This document shows positions 14,466 to 21,801 of a stretch of DNA of 51,415 nucleotides, piece after piece (position 1 is the stretch's first letter; each line of letters starts with the position of its first letter). The notes beneath the pieces were generated by a model. The model was given only the letters and a program-made list of their open reading frames with translations. It was not told the origin of the DNA and made no database searches. The stretch lies in IMG/VR virus record IMGVR_UViG_3300015241_000018, positions 1 through 51,415 of that record; one strand, written 5' to 3'. A program made the position numbers and the translations under genes. This DNA is from a virus.

Positions 14466-16439
14466 ATGCGCGTCGTAATTGATATTGAATGTAATGGATT
14501 ACACAATCCCACACAGATTTGGGTCATTGTCTGCAAGGATATTGATACAAATTCCTATCACATTTTTAGAAATATAACCTCAGATGAAAATGAACTTAAT
14601 AGGTTTACTGAATTCAGCAACCAAGTGGCTCTTTGGATTGGCCACAATTTCTTGGGGTATGACCTCATTCATCTCCAACGACTTACAAACTGTCCGGCAT
14701 TCCACGATAATGATGTCGTTGTCTTACATAGCCTGGACACTCTTATTCTTTCCAAACTCATCGACTACCCCAGACAAGGCCACAGCATAGAAAGCTATGG
14801 TCTTGAGTTTGGAATGGAGAAGGGGAAGTATTCCGACTGGTCTAAGTATTCGTTAGATATGGAAGAATATTGTAAGAGAGACGTAGATATCTGTAGTAAG
14901 ATATATACTAAGTATCTTAGTTACATTGATAATGAAGAACATAGATTATGTATATCTATAGAACATAGGTTCCAATGTATAGTCAACGCCCTTAGTAGTA
15001 ATGGTTTTTCTTTCAATAAAGACAAAGCTACTAAGTTACTTAGTAAGGTAGAAGAAGAGCTAGCTATATTGGATGTGTCTATCTTAGAAGCATTCCCTCC
15101 CAAACTTAAACTGATTAGGGAAGTAACTCCTAAGGAGACTAAATATGGTACTATTAGTCTTACGTCTATACCTAAAGCTCTTAGAGATGACATTGCATCT
15201 CTTAGTGTGGGTAGCCCGTTCTCCTACTGTACGTGGGAAACCTTTAATCCTAGCAGCCATAAGCAAATTGTACATGTCCTTACTGAAGCATCTTGGCGTC
15301 CGGTAGACAAGACACAGACACACATAGATACTGAAAGAGAACTCACTAAGCTAAAACATACTAAACAACGTTCTAATGAACTTGACTTAAGACTTAAAGA
15401 ATTATATACTAAGCTCGAACTAATGAAGAAGGTTGGATGGAAGGTCAACGAGACTAATCTCGAAACCTTACCAAGAACAGCCCCTCCCAGTGCACGCTTC
15501 CTAGCGAAGCGTATCCTCCTTGAGTCCAGACGTCGTACACTCGTTGAGTGGCTAGGCCTAGTTGATGTAGGTGATGGCCGTATACACGGGCGCTTCTACG
15601 GAATAGGCGCCTGGACTCATAGGATGGCTCACCAACAGCCTAACACTGCTAACATTCCCAATGAATTTGATACTGCAGGTAAGAAGAAACTATACGGTAA
15701 AGAACTTAGATCATTGTGGCAGGCTCCTAAGAATAGATTATTAGTTGGAGTAGATGCTGAGGGAATACAACTTCGTATCTTCGCACATTACATCAATGAC
15801 CCTGATTTTACATTTGCTTTGGTCAACGGTAAGAAGGAAGATAAGAGTGACCCGCACAGTCTTAATCAATCCATTCTCGGATCTGTCTGTAAAAGTAGAG
15901 CAGCAGCCAAACGTTATATCTATGCCCTCCTTCTCGGAGCAGGACCAGGAAAACTGCAAGAGATTTTGGGATGCAGTGGTGAAGATGAACGCCAAGCTTA
16001 TGGAAGATTGGTTTCCAGATATACAGGGTTCGCTCATCTCAAAGAAACGATCATACCTCGTGACGCGAGACGAGGATGGTTCCGTGGACTTGACGGACGT
16101 TCAGTTCGTATCCTTGGAGACAGCGATGGAACACGTCGACACTTGTGTATGTCTGGCTACCTTCAAAACGGTGAAGCTGTCGTAATGAAGTCTGCCACTC
16201 TCAAGTGGCATCACCTACTCAAGCAAGACAATGCCATTCTCGTAAACTTAGTGCACGATGAATGGCAGACAGAAGTCCCCAACAATATGGAGGTAGCATT
16301 ACGTATAGCAAAGATGCAAGCAGACAGTCTGCGAGAAGTAGGTGAAGACCTTAAACTTAATTGTCCTCTAGCCGGTTCCTATTGGAACGATGACGACAAG
16401 GACTATACTATAGATACTAACTGGAGTAGGACACATTGA
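14466..16439 (+). CDS. Family A DNA polymerase with 3'-5' exonuclease, T7 gp5-like, 657 aa
   Basis: Replicative polymerase. Exonuclease motifs: DIE (6-8), HNFLGYD (60-66), YCKRD (135-139). Polymerase motif A VDAEGIQLR with catalytic Asp430; motif B RAAAKRYIYALLLGAG with Arg478, Lys482, Tyr485; motif C HDE (597-599). Length is near T7 gp5 (704 aa). Motif B lacks the usual Phe/Tyr-Gly pair after the helix (YALLLGAG). The start at 14466 has only a weak ribosome site. The region 14850-15460 is more AT-rich than its neighbours. It acts with the primase-helicase and the single-strand binding protein. Confidence 0.95.
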   Translation: MRVVIDIECNGLHNPTQIWVIVCKDIDTNSYHIFRNITSDENELNRFTEFSNQVALWIGHNFLGYDLIHLQRLTNCPAFHDNDVVVLHSLDTLILSKLIDYPRQGHSIESYGLEFGMEKGKYSDWSKYSLDMEEYCKRDVDICSKIYTKYLSYIDNEEHRLCISIEHRFQCIVNALSSNGFSFNKDKATKLLSKVEEELAILDVSILEAFPPKLKLIREVTPKETKYGTISLTSIPKALRDDIASLSVGSPFSYCTWETFNPSSHKQIVHVLTEASWRPVDKTQTHIDTERELTKLKHTKQRSNELDLRLKELYTKLELMKKVGWKVNETNLETLPRTAPPSARFLAKRILLESRRRTLVEWLGLVDVGDGRIHGRFYGIGAWTHRMAHQQPNTANIPNEFDTAGKKKLYGKELRSLWQAPKNRLLVGVDAEGIQLRIFAHYINDPDFTFALVNGKKEDKSDPHSLNQSILGSVCKSRAAAKRYIYALLLGAGPGKLQEILGCSGEDERQAYGRLVSRYTGFAHLKETIIPRDARRGWFRGLDGRSVRILGDSDGTRRHLCMSGYLQNGEAVVMKSATLKWHHLLKQDNAILVNLVHDEWQTEVPNNMEVALRIAKMQADSLREVGEDLKLNCPLAGSYWNDDDKDYTIDTNWSRTH

Positions 16440-16585
16440 TTAAAGATATTGATGATCTATTAAATAGATTGGATGATCCCTCTAATACAGATGAATACGG
16501 AGACTGGTCCTTTAGATTTTCTGATGTTGAAAGAGATTTAATTATTGATGCATTAATACTTTACAAGGAGATGAATATTAAGTAA
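16436..16585 (+). CDS. Hypothetical acidic protein, 49 aa
   Basis: TTG start overlapping the polymerase stop (TTGA), 9 nt after GGAG, and ending in TAATG, where the stop overlaps the next start. Sequence begins IKDIDDLLNRLDDPSN and ends ERDLIIDALILYKEMNIK, giving an acidic helical protein. Tight packing between polymerase and SSB supports it being real. Confidence 0.6.
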   Translation: MIKDIDDLLNRLDDPSNTDEYGDWSFRFSDVERDLIIDALILYKEMNIK

Positions 16586-17079
16586 TGGTATTTTACGGCA
16601 AGACAGAAACAATATACATACAAGGTAAGGTGGCTTGGTTCAAGCCTAACATACCTAATAAGTGGGATAAGTATTCTGTACAGATACACCCACAGCCTAA
16701 GGACTTGGAAGTCATCCGTGACTTACAGGCCAGAGGTCTTAAAAATCAAATGAAGAAAGACGATGATGGTTATTTCATACATTTCACACGACCTATATCC
16801 AAGCGATTTCAATCGGGTAAGATACGGGTATTCGAGCCCATCGAGGTATTCGACAAAGCTGGTGTTCCTTACGATGGTCCTGTTGGTAACGGATCAGATG
16901 CGACCCTGAAGATTGAAGTCTACGAGCATGAAGTTCCCGGTGGTGGTAAATCTGTTGCTGCCAGGTGGGTGTCAGCTCGTATCGATAACTTAGTTCCTTA
17001 CGAACCTGATCGGGACCTCACGGAAGGTCAACGCGAAGCCGCAGCAGGTTTGAAAGAGCAGCCAGAACAACTCTTCTGA
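16585..17079 (+). CDS. Single-stranded DNA-binding protein, T7 gp2.5-like, 164 aa
   Basis: Position beside the polymerase and the pattern KVAWFKPNIPNKWDKYSVQ, NGSDATLKIEVYEHEV and WVSARIDNLVPYEP match phage OB-fold ssDNA-binding proteins. The acidic Glu/Gln-rich tail ends in Phe, like T7 gp2.5, where the terminal Phe contacts polymerase and helicase. Coats exposed single strands at the fork and in recombination. The start overlaps the upstream stop. Confidence 0.8.
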   Translation: MVFYGKTETIYIQGKVAWFKPNIPNKWDKYSVQIHPQPKDLEVIRDLQARGLKNQMKKDDDGYFIHFTRPISKRFQSGKIRVFEPIEVFDKAGVPYDGPVGNGSDATLKIEVYEHEVPGGGKSVAARWVSARIDNLVPYEPDRDLTEGQREAAAGLKEQPEQLF

Positions 17080-17380
17080 CCGTTGGAGTGCTAAACACTT
17101 TTCAACAAACAGATCGCTAAGAAGCGAGCCGGGGAAAAGTTGTTCTAGCTTTACTAGGAGTCGACCGTGGGTGAAAACTCTTCCCGTGAAGATTGGGTAA
17201 GTCCCTGCACCCCGAGAGAATAACGGCGCTCTCCGTATTATTTAACACCAGCAACGCGAACCCTCCCCGCTCCGGGATACCCCAACCTCCCGCAGGACTC
17301 AGGTGCCTGGTTGCTGTGACTGCCTCGTATAGCCAGGCAGACCAAGAGACCGTTTGACCGTTCGTCTGCTAAAACGGTAG

Positions 17381-17475
17381 AGTATCATCCTACTGGGAAT
17401 ATAGCTGTTCGGGTGACGCCCCAGAACTTCGTCAGCAATAGACCATGAGTGTGGGTGCAATCCCCACTGGCACTA
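17381..17475 (+). ncRNA. tRNA-like element 1 (class II-like, non-canonical)
   Basis: T-arm GTGGG-TGCAATC-CCCAC at 17451-17467 is followed by TGGCACT, which pairs with AGTATCA (17381-17387) at six of seven positions. Between them lie a 3-bp D-like arm with GG in its loop (17390-17404), a bulged hairpin 17407-17427 and a short GTC/GAC variable-arm-like stem. Not a canonical tRNA. Confidence 0.3.
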
Positions 17476-17642
17476 CTACGGTGGCGAACCTAATAGGAGT
17501 GCATGGTGAGCAAGACAGTGAGCGAAGGTAGCGTGAGCGCCAGCACATGTGTATCATTAACACAATGACTGTCAGATCAAATAGATGTCGCGTATGCTAG
17601 GGTCGGTAGTGACCGATGCTATAACCTCTGTAGAGGGCGCGT

Positions 17643-17743
17643 ATGAGGGTAAAGGCCTTGCCTTAACTGGCTAGAGTGTCTGAAGCGATAGTAGGTGGTA
17701 GAATTAGATGTCCAACCGGAGAGTTCGATCCTCTCCCCCCGTG
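17643..17743 (+). ncRNA. tRNA-like element 2 (T-arm with weak remainder)
   Basis: T-arm GAGAG-TTCGATC-CTCTC at 17719-17735 has a classic T-loop. The following CCCCCGT pairs with ATGAGGG (17643-17649) at six of seven positions, and TA follows as expected for positions 8-9. D and anticodon arms are not convincing. Confidence 0.25.
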
Positions 17744-17780
17744 TATCGGGGACTGGCGGCTGTAGGACTGGACCACTTGG

Positions 17781-17857
17781 TATGTGGAGGTTCGTGGACT
17801 AGGGATATACACATGGGGTGCAACCTGTGCATGTCAGTTCAAGTCTGACCCGGATAT
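17781..17857 (+). ncRNA. tRNA-like element 3 (tRNA-sized)
   Basis: T-arm GTCAG-TTCAAGT-CTGAC at 17833-17849. CCGGATA (17850-17856) pairs with TATGTGG (17781-17787) at six of seven positions; the span is 76 nt. D-like arm GTTC/GGAT with GG in the loop (17790-17806), and a bulged anticodon-like stem CACA/TGTG (17810-17829). The 5' strand competes with an alternative hairpin at 17773-17787 whose 7-nt loop TTGGTAT would read as a Thr (GGT) anticodon. Confidence 0.3.
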
Positions 17858-17914
17858 CGTAATGAAGTAGGACACCGATAAAAGCGAGACCCGACCGGAC
17901 AACGTCATCGGTAT

Positions 17915-18410
17915 TGGCGTTAGCTTAGCGGTAAGAGTTCACCTCTCAACTACTCTGACCCGACTGCTAGGAAGCGCGTCATCTGGACTGCGCCTTCAGG
18001 AAGCGTAGACGCAGCATTCTATGACTGTACACTGGATACCTTGTAACCTCCAGGCTATTGCAGCAGTATGTACGATGCCGGAAGGCCTTAGGATGTGGAG
18101 CAACGATTATTGATCGTCTGGCTCAATATAGACTGCGTACATTCGCAGGGATGTGGTCTTCGTACCGTTCGGATGGTAGAAAGTATGTATCACTAGGTCA
18201 GGTTCCTAGCATTGAGCATGCGACGGCCAGGATACGTAAGAGCATCAAGCAACAGACTACTGTGACTAGGTGTACCGCTCAAGGACTGTGAGCCAGAGAG
18301 CATACGCTGAATGGGTGGAGTAAGACGCCTCTAACGCTGTCTAATAACATGGATGGTAAGAGCCGCAAGCCGGTCCAGCAAGTCCATATAACTGAATTCC
18401 AGTAACGCCA
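17915..18410 (+). ncRNA. Candidate 496-nt structured RNA closed by a perfect 8-bp helix
   Basis: TGGCGTTA (17915-17922) pairs perfectly with TAACGCCA (18403-18410). Inside are hairpins GCGTC/GACGC (17976-18012), ACGAT/ATCGT (18103-18117), CTGCG/CGCAG (18133-18148), TACC/GGTA (18163-18178), CTAGG/CCTAG with a 7-nt loop (18193-18209) and ATGGA/TCCAT (18349-18387). The 5' end resembles a tRNA acceptor and D-arm (GGCGTTAGCTTAGCGGTAAGAG), but no T-arm precedes the 3' strand. No terminator is seen. A new ornate RNA is inferred. Confidence 0.4.
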
Positions 18411-18549
18411 GATAAGCGTGAATCTAGCTGATGGAGGAGCCAATGCCCAAAAGAGCCTCTCAACAGCAGCCCCAGCCTCCTTAATACAACCAAGATGGTG
18501 GGGAGTGCCGAGTACGAGTACTCCCCAAGCCACAGAAGGAGTAGATGTT

Positions 18550-18900
18550 ATGAGTAGATTTGGAGATATGATGACCATCGCGAAGATGCTCAATGACTCT
18601 AAGTCAGAGAAGCCATCTAAGCCGTGGAAGAAAGCTTCTAAGGAAAAGGATCCAATCGCTATACTGATTGAATTTCAGGAGAAGATGGATCGATATAATA
18701 AATGGCAGAAAGACCAGGAGAAGATTAACAAGAAGGAAGATAAGAAGGAACACAAAGGCTTGCTACCAGCCGACTGGTCAGTAGCCAAGCAGACAGCCTT
18801 CTTTGCCTTGGCTGGTCCACCGATAGCCATAGGATATTTATTCGGAATTATTATTCTGGTACGTATGCTCTCAGTATTTATTGTAGGATCACATGGATGA
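18550..18900 (+). CDS. Small membrane protein with charged N-terminal domain, 116 aa
   Basis: ATG at 18550 is 8 nt after AAGGAG. Residues 15-75 are very Lys/Glu rich and probably a helix or coiled coil (KEKDPIAILIEFQEKMDRYNKW). Residues 83-113 form one or two hydrophobic helices ending near the C-terminus. The upstream in-frame extension to 18418 runs over the hairpin at 18500-18526 and is rejected. Holin-like in form but not near the lysis genes; function unknown. Confidence 0.65.
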   Translation: MSRFGDMMTIAKMLNDSKSEKPSKPWKKASKEKDPIAILIEFQEKMDRYNKWQKDQEKINKKEDKKEHKGLLPADWSVAKQTAFFALAGPPIAIGYLFGIIILVRMLSVFIVGSHG

Positions 18901-19064
18901 TAAGATGTGAATACTGCACACAACCTGAAGAAGAATTATTGAAGCTAGATAAAGAACTATTAGAAATGAAAGAGTTAATACTAAAAGGTGATAAAAGATA
19001 TAAACACATTAATCCCGGACATCTACAAGCTAGTAGGCGGGAAGGAGAATTGGCTACAAGGTGA
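18897..19064 (+). CDS. Small CxxC coiled-coil protein, 55 aa
   Basis: The ATG overlaps the preceding stop (ATGA). MIRCEYCTQPEEE carries a CxxC that could hold half a zinc site, followed by a Leu/Glu/Lys helix (LLKLDKELLEMKELILKG) and KRYKHINPG. It overlaps the nuclease gene by 77 bases in another frame. Short, but well placed. Confidence 0.55.
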   Translation: MIRCEYCTQPEEELLKLDKELLEMKELILKGDKRYKHINPGHLQASRREGELATR

Positions 19065-19854
19065 CATCGCTAATCAGTTCACAACTGAACTCACTATTAA
19101 ACTCCAAGGATCCCTTGAAGAGAAAGGCAGCCCTAGGCTACGTCTCTCAGGTATGGGCCCAAAGTGCCACTGCGCACTGTGGCACTCAATACATTCCGCA
19201 ATGGATGCGGAACCACTCCCCCCTTGGGCTAAAATCAAATACACCTACGGACACATACTTGAAGCGCTTGTAATCGCAATGGCCAAGGCTGCCGGCCATG
19301 AAGTAACAGGAGAACAGGATGCTGTATCTGTTGACGGGATCGTGGGGCATAGAGATTGTGTCATTGACGGCTGCATCGTGGACGTTAAGTCTGCTTCTAG
19401 CCGTGGCTTCCAAAAGTTCAAGGACCGTTCAATCACATCCGATGATACTTTTGGCTACTTGGATCAACTTGATGGCTATATTGTGGGGTCCCTTCATGAC
19501 CCCCTTGTTCGGGATAAAGAGCATGGCTATCTATTAGCAATCGACAAAACATTAGGACATATGTGTTTATATGAGCATACTGCGCGCGAAGAAAGTATTA
19601 GAAAAAGAATTCGAGATTATAGAGATGTCGTCGCTCTTAGTAGAGCTCCACCGTGCACTTGTGAACAAGTTCCCGATGGAAAGTCCGGAAACATTAAGCT
19701 GGGCATTAGAGCAAGCTATAATGCGTTTAAGTACCAGTGTCACCCACAGCTTCGAACCTTTCTCTACGCAAGTGGACCAGTCTACCTCACCCATGTTGCC
19801 AGAAAGCCAGACGTAATTGAGATAGACAAATACGGTAAAGTAGTTTATAATTAA
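18988..19854 (+). CDS. RecB/Cas4-type PD-(D/E)XK nuclease, 288 aa
   Basis: Motifs in order: YGHILEAL (Glu92), GHRDCVIDG (Asp123), VDVKSAS (Asp132, Lys134) and YLDQLDGY (Gln160), the core of Cas4/RecB-like exonucleases. Probably degrades DNA from ends during host DNA breakdown, recombination or packaging, taking the place of T7 gp6. Cys60/Cys62 and Cys223/Cys225/Cys251 resemble the split Cys set of iron-sulphur members, but spacing is not standard. GTG start with a weak ribosome site. Confidence 0.85.
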   Translation: MIKDINTLIPDIYKLVGGKENWLQGDIANQFTTELTIKLQGSLEEKGSPRLRLSGMGPKCHCALWHSIHSAMDAEPLPPWAKIKYTYGHILEALVIAMAKAAGHEVTGEQDAVSVDGIVGHRDCVIDGCIVDVKSASSRGFQKFKDRSITSDDTFGYLDQLDGYIVGSLHDPLVRDKEHGYLLAIDKTLGHMCLYEHTAREESIRKRIRDYRDVVALSRAPPCTCEQVPDGKSGNIKLGIRASYNAFKYQCHPQLRTFLYASGPVYLTHVARKPDVIEIDKYGKVVYN

Positions 19855-19870
19855 TACATTGGAGAACGAA

Positions 19871-20053
19871 ATGATTACCAGAGAATACGAGATTACTCCC
19901 CTTGAGAATGGCTATGTTGTAGAACACTCTTTTAAAGAACCCACAGATGGATTAGAATTCAACTACAAGTACAAGAGGTATATGTTTACTGATTGGAATG
20001 GCGTAGTCGATTGGGTAAAGAATAATCCCATTGCCATCCCGCAAGAAACCTAA
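19871..20053 (+). CDS. Hypothetical protein, 60 aa
   Basis: ATG at 19871 is 6 nt after GGAG; a TTG 12 bases upstream would swallow that site. Acidic and aromatic (YKYKRYMFTDWNGVVDWVKN), predicted small alpha/beta fold. The end overlaps the resolvase gene by 23 bases. Function unknown. Confidence 0.6.
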   Translation: MITREYEITPLENGYVVEHSFKEPTDGLEFNYKYKRYMFTDWNGVVDWVKNNPIAIPQET

Positions 20054-20384
20054 GCCCAGGAATAAGTTCGAGACTAGAGTCTATAGTGCCCTGACCTCTT
20101 CCAGGGTTAAGTTCAAGTATGAGTCTGAGAAGATACCCTACTTGATTTCAGGGCACTATATACCTGACTTCGTACTCAATACTAAGCAAGGAAAAATATA
20201 CATCGAGACTAAGGGACACTTCAGACCTGAGGCTAAACGTAAGATGGCAGCAGTGAAGAAGCTAAATCCAAGTCTCGACATTAGAATTCTATTCTATTCA
20301 TACAACAAGTCATACGTTAAATGGTGCACAAAACATGGCTTTCAATACGCGATCGGTGAGCTACCGGAGGAATGGTTACAATGA
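20031..20384 (+). CDS. T7 endonuclease I-like Holliday junction resolvase, 117 aa
   Basis: Close pattern match to T7 gp3: NKFETRVYSALTSSRVKFKYES, IPYLISGHYIPDF, IYIETKG, NPSLDIRILF and the closing ELPEEWLQ. Catalytic residues align as Glu14, Asp46, Glu59 and Lys61. Resolves branched DNA before packaging and helps digest host DNA. No ATG precedes the first motif; the start is TTG at 20031, inside the previous gene. Shorter than T7 gp3 (149 aa) at both ends. Confidence 0.92.
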   Translation: MPSRKKPKPRNKFETRVYSALTSSRVKFKYESEKIPYLISGHYIPDFVLNTKQGKIYIETKGHFRPEAKRKMAAVKKLNPSLDIRILFYSYNKSYVKWCTKHGFQYAIGELPEEWLQ

Positions 20385-20536
20385 GCTTTCAGCATGGTCC
20401 TAGCAATCAGGATAACCACGCTTTACTTGGGTGTCTATTTGGCGCTGTACTCGTTCTGGCTATATGCCTCGTAATAGGTGTATTAGATAAACACGGTACT
20501 CTTGATCCTATTCTGGACTACCTAGGGATACAGTGA
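20381..20536 (+). CDS. Small membrane protein, 51 aa
   Basis: ATG overlaps the resolvase stop (ATGA), with CCGGAGG 10 nt upstream. Residues 15-35 (LLGCLFGAVLVLAICLVIGVL) are a transmembrane helix between a polar N-terminus and an acidic tail. It begins a run of tiny genes linked by stop/start overlaps. Confidence 0.6.
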   Translation: MSFQHGPSNQDNHALLGCLFGAVLVLAICLVIGVLDKHGTLDPILDYLGIQ

Positions 20537-20679
20537 CTACATACGCTACCCTACTTGAAGTATATACTTTAGAAGAAATACTTGAACTAAACGATAAGAC
20601 AGAAGAAGATTGCTTAGAGTACTTGGTCGACCAAGGCTACGTCAAGTTACCCACAATCAAACCATTGGACTTCGAATGA
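20533..20679 (+). CDS. Hypothetical acidic protein, 48 aa
   Basis: GTG start overlapping the previous stop (GTGA). The sequence YTLEEILELNDKTEEDCLEY followed by LVDQGYVKLP resembles short helical proteins of T7-like phages. Stop overlaps the next ATG. Confidence 0.6.
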   Translation: MTTYATLLEVYTLEEILELNDKTEEDCLEYLVDQGYVKLPTIKPLDFE

Positions 20680-20777
20680 AAGAACTAAACTTTTGGATAG
20701 GAGCGCTAGCAGGAGCTTTAGCTCTTTATCTAGCTGAACGTACACACTGTGTTATGGGACATTGCTTCTTCTTCTAA
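20676..20777 (+). CDS. Small membrane protein, 33 aa
   Basis: ATGA overlap with the preceding gene. MKELNFWIGALAGALALYLA is a hydrophobic helix with GxxxG-like small residues; the tail has two Cys (HCVMGHC). Support is the tight arrangement. Confidence 0.45.
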   Translation: MKELNFWIGALAGALALYLAERTHCVMGHCFFF

Positions 20778-20787
20778 TGAGGTTCGA

Positions 20788-20889
20788 ATGATGTCAACAG
20801 CCGAACATATCTATCGTCTTGAAATGGGGGTTATGTCTTTAATAGCAGCTATGTTTATTATGATCGTTATACTACTTTTAAAGAAATGA
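20788..20889 (+). CDS. Small membrane protein, 33 aa
   Basis: ATG after GAGG (20779-20782); a second ATG follows at once. One transmembrane helix (MGVMSLIAAMFIMIVILLL) with a Lys-Lys end. The stop overlaps the next start (ATGA). Confidence 0.45.
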   Translation: MMSTAEHIYRLEMGVMSLIAAMFIMIVILLLKK

Positions 20890-21071
20890 ATAAAACACAC
20901 CATCCTAGTAACCGTGCAGAGCGGCTACGCCTAAAGAGAATGAGAGATACCTTTGACAATAAATCAAGTGAGCTCGGAAGGATACGTAAACGAAACCTCC
21001 AAGAGCTCAAGACAAAGGAACTCGAAAATGAGCTTAGGATCGTCGTATCTGGCTCGCAAGAAGAAGTCTAA
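20886..21071 (+). CDS. Hypothetical basic protein, 61 aa
   Basis: Starts in the previous stop (ATGA). N-terminal half very Arg-rich (RAERLRLKRMRDTF), then a Lys/Glu helix (LQELKTKELENEL). Nucleic-acid binding is possible. Overlaps the next gene by 44 bases in another frame. Confidence 0.55.
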   Translation: MNKTHHPSNRAERLRLKRMRDTFDNKSSELGRIRKRNLQELKTKELENELRIVVSGSQEEV

Positions 21072-21261
21072 CTCTTCTTCAATTAAATCTCAGATCTCTC
21101 TGAGCCACATCACCAACGGGATCATACCCATCCTAGAGATGGTTAAACTACTCAAGCCTAGAGATGAGGTCATCTCCATTGACTTTGACTGGCACAACAT
21201 CAAGGACGATATATGTCCTATAACAATAAACGTAAGAAAGGAGGCGTCTAAGACCAAATGA
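21028..21261 (+). CDS. Hypothetical protein, 77 aa
   Basis: ATG at 21028 is 8 nt after AAGGA; a longer frame from 20953 overlaps the preceding gene and lacks a ribosome site. Ser/Lys-rich N-terminus, then ITNGIIPILEMVKLLKPRDEVISIDFDWHNI, a predicted alpha/beta unit. Function unknown. Confidence 0.55.
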   Translation: MSLGSSYLARKKKSNSSSIKSQISLSHITNGIIPILEMVKLLKPRDEVISIDFDWHNIKDDICPITINVRKEASKTK

Positions 21262-21270
21262 CTACAATGA

Positions 21271-21513
21271 ATGGCTAAGGGGAATAGAAACTATCCAAAG
21301 GAAACTGCTTATGAAGAACGTCCTGCGCAGGTCAAACGCCGGGAAGCTCGCAATAGAGCGAGAACTAAAGCAGCTAAAGCCGGTAAAGTACACAAGCATG
21401 ATGGACTCGAAGTTGATCACCTTGGGTACCACAGAACTGGCAGTCTTGATCACGTTAGGACTGCTGTTGTCACAAAGCATGCGAATAGAATTAGGCAACC
21501 AAAGAGACATTGA
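21271..21513 (+). CDS. Small HNH-like endonuclease, 80 aa
   Basis: Basic N-terminus (PAQVKRREARNRARTKAAKAGKV) followed by DGLEVDHL, GSLDHVRT and HANRIRQPK, which fits the order Asp-His, Asn-like and Asn/His of compact phage HNH proteins. Key candidates are His48 in VDHL and the closing NRIR. Could nick DNA at packaging or recombination. No Cys zinc pairs. The ribosome site is weak. Confidence 0.6.
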   Translation: MAKGNRNYPKETAYEERPAQVKRREARNRARTKAAKAGKVHKHDGLEVDHLGYHRTGSLDHVRTAVVTKHANRIRQPKRH

Positions 21514-21548
21514 TACTTAGGCTATTACAGCCCAACAAAGGAAATAAC

Positions 21549-21713
21549 ATGAATGAGATCATTCACGAAGTGGTTTCAGAAGATAGCAAGCGCTATGTAT
21601 TCGCTATCGATCCCATCACAGGTGAGCAGATTAAGATCGAGCTTGCAGGCACGGGGGAGTTCAGCCAGGATCTCGACGATGCTCCGGCGCCGGAAGGCGT
21701 AACCATCCACTAA
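21549..21713 (+). CDS. Hypothetical acidic protein, 54 aa
   Basis: ATG after AAAGGAAATAAC. Begins NEIIHEVVSEDSKRYVFAID and ends in an acidic, Pro-containing tail (DLDDAPAPEGVTIH). Followed by two hairpins and an intrinsic terminator. No family recognised. Confidence 0.55.
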   Translation: MNEIIHEVVSEDSKRYVFAIDPITGEQIKIELAGTGEFSQDLDDAPAPEGVTIH

Positions 21714-21715
21714 CT

Positions 21716-21789
21716 CCAGCAGCGCATCCTCCCTTGAGGCTGCTGGTAAACTGACCCGGGTTCTCTTAACAGAGGCCCGGGTCCTTTTT
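21716..21789 (+). terminator. Tandem hairpins; second is a rho-independent terminator
   Basis: First hairpin CCAGCAGC (21716-21723) with GCTGCTGG (21739-21746), without a T-tract. Second stem GACCCGGG (21753-21760) with CCCGGGTC (21776-21783), an inner CTCT/AGAG, then CTTTTTA. It ends directly at the next gene's first ATG. Confidence 0.85.
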
Positions 21790-21801
21790 ATGAGTATAAC
21801 A

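Larger units (their letters stand above)
17080..18549 (+). other. 1.47-kb island without convincing protein genes, dense in RNA hairpins
   Basis: No convincing coding frame. Many perfect short hairpins are visible: TCGCT/AGCGA (17114-17127, enclosed by ACTTTTC 17097-17103 with GAAAAGT 17134-17140), ACCGTTT/AAACGGT (17349-17378), GTTCGGG/CCC..GAAC (17407-17427), GACAGT/ACTGTC (17514-17573), TCGGT/ACCGA (17603-17616), CCTC/GAGG (17625-17636) and GGGGAGT/ACTCCCC (18500-18526). Three hairpins have tRNA T-arm sequence. Possible explanations: decayed tRNA cluster, or large ornate RNAs such as the GOLLD or ROOL types that occur near phage tRNAs. Orientation is assumed from flanking genes. Confidence 0.6.

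Noticed and set aside
18058-18291. Open frame of 77 codons inside the hairpin island
   Set aside because: TTG start without ribosome site, odd composition, and it lies across several perfect RNA hairpins.
18500-18526. GGGGAGT/ACTCCCC hairpin as a terminator
   Set aside because: Followed by AAGCCACAG, not a T-tract.
18418-18549. Upstream extension of the 116-aa membrane protein
   Set aside because: Crosses the GGGGAGT/ACTCCCC hairpin; the start at 18550 has a good AAGGAG site.
17080-18549. tmRNA or group I intron in the island
   Set aside because: No tmRNA tag frame or typical 5' GATTCGAC motif, and no recognisable group I core sequences.
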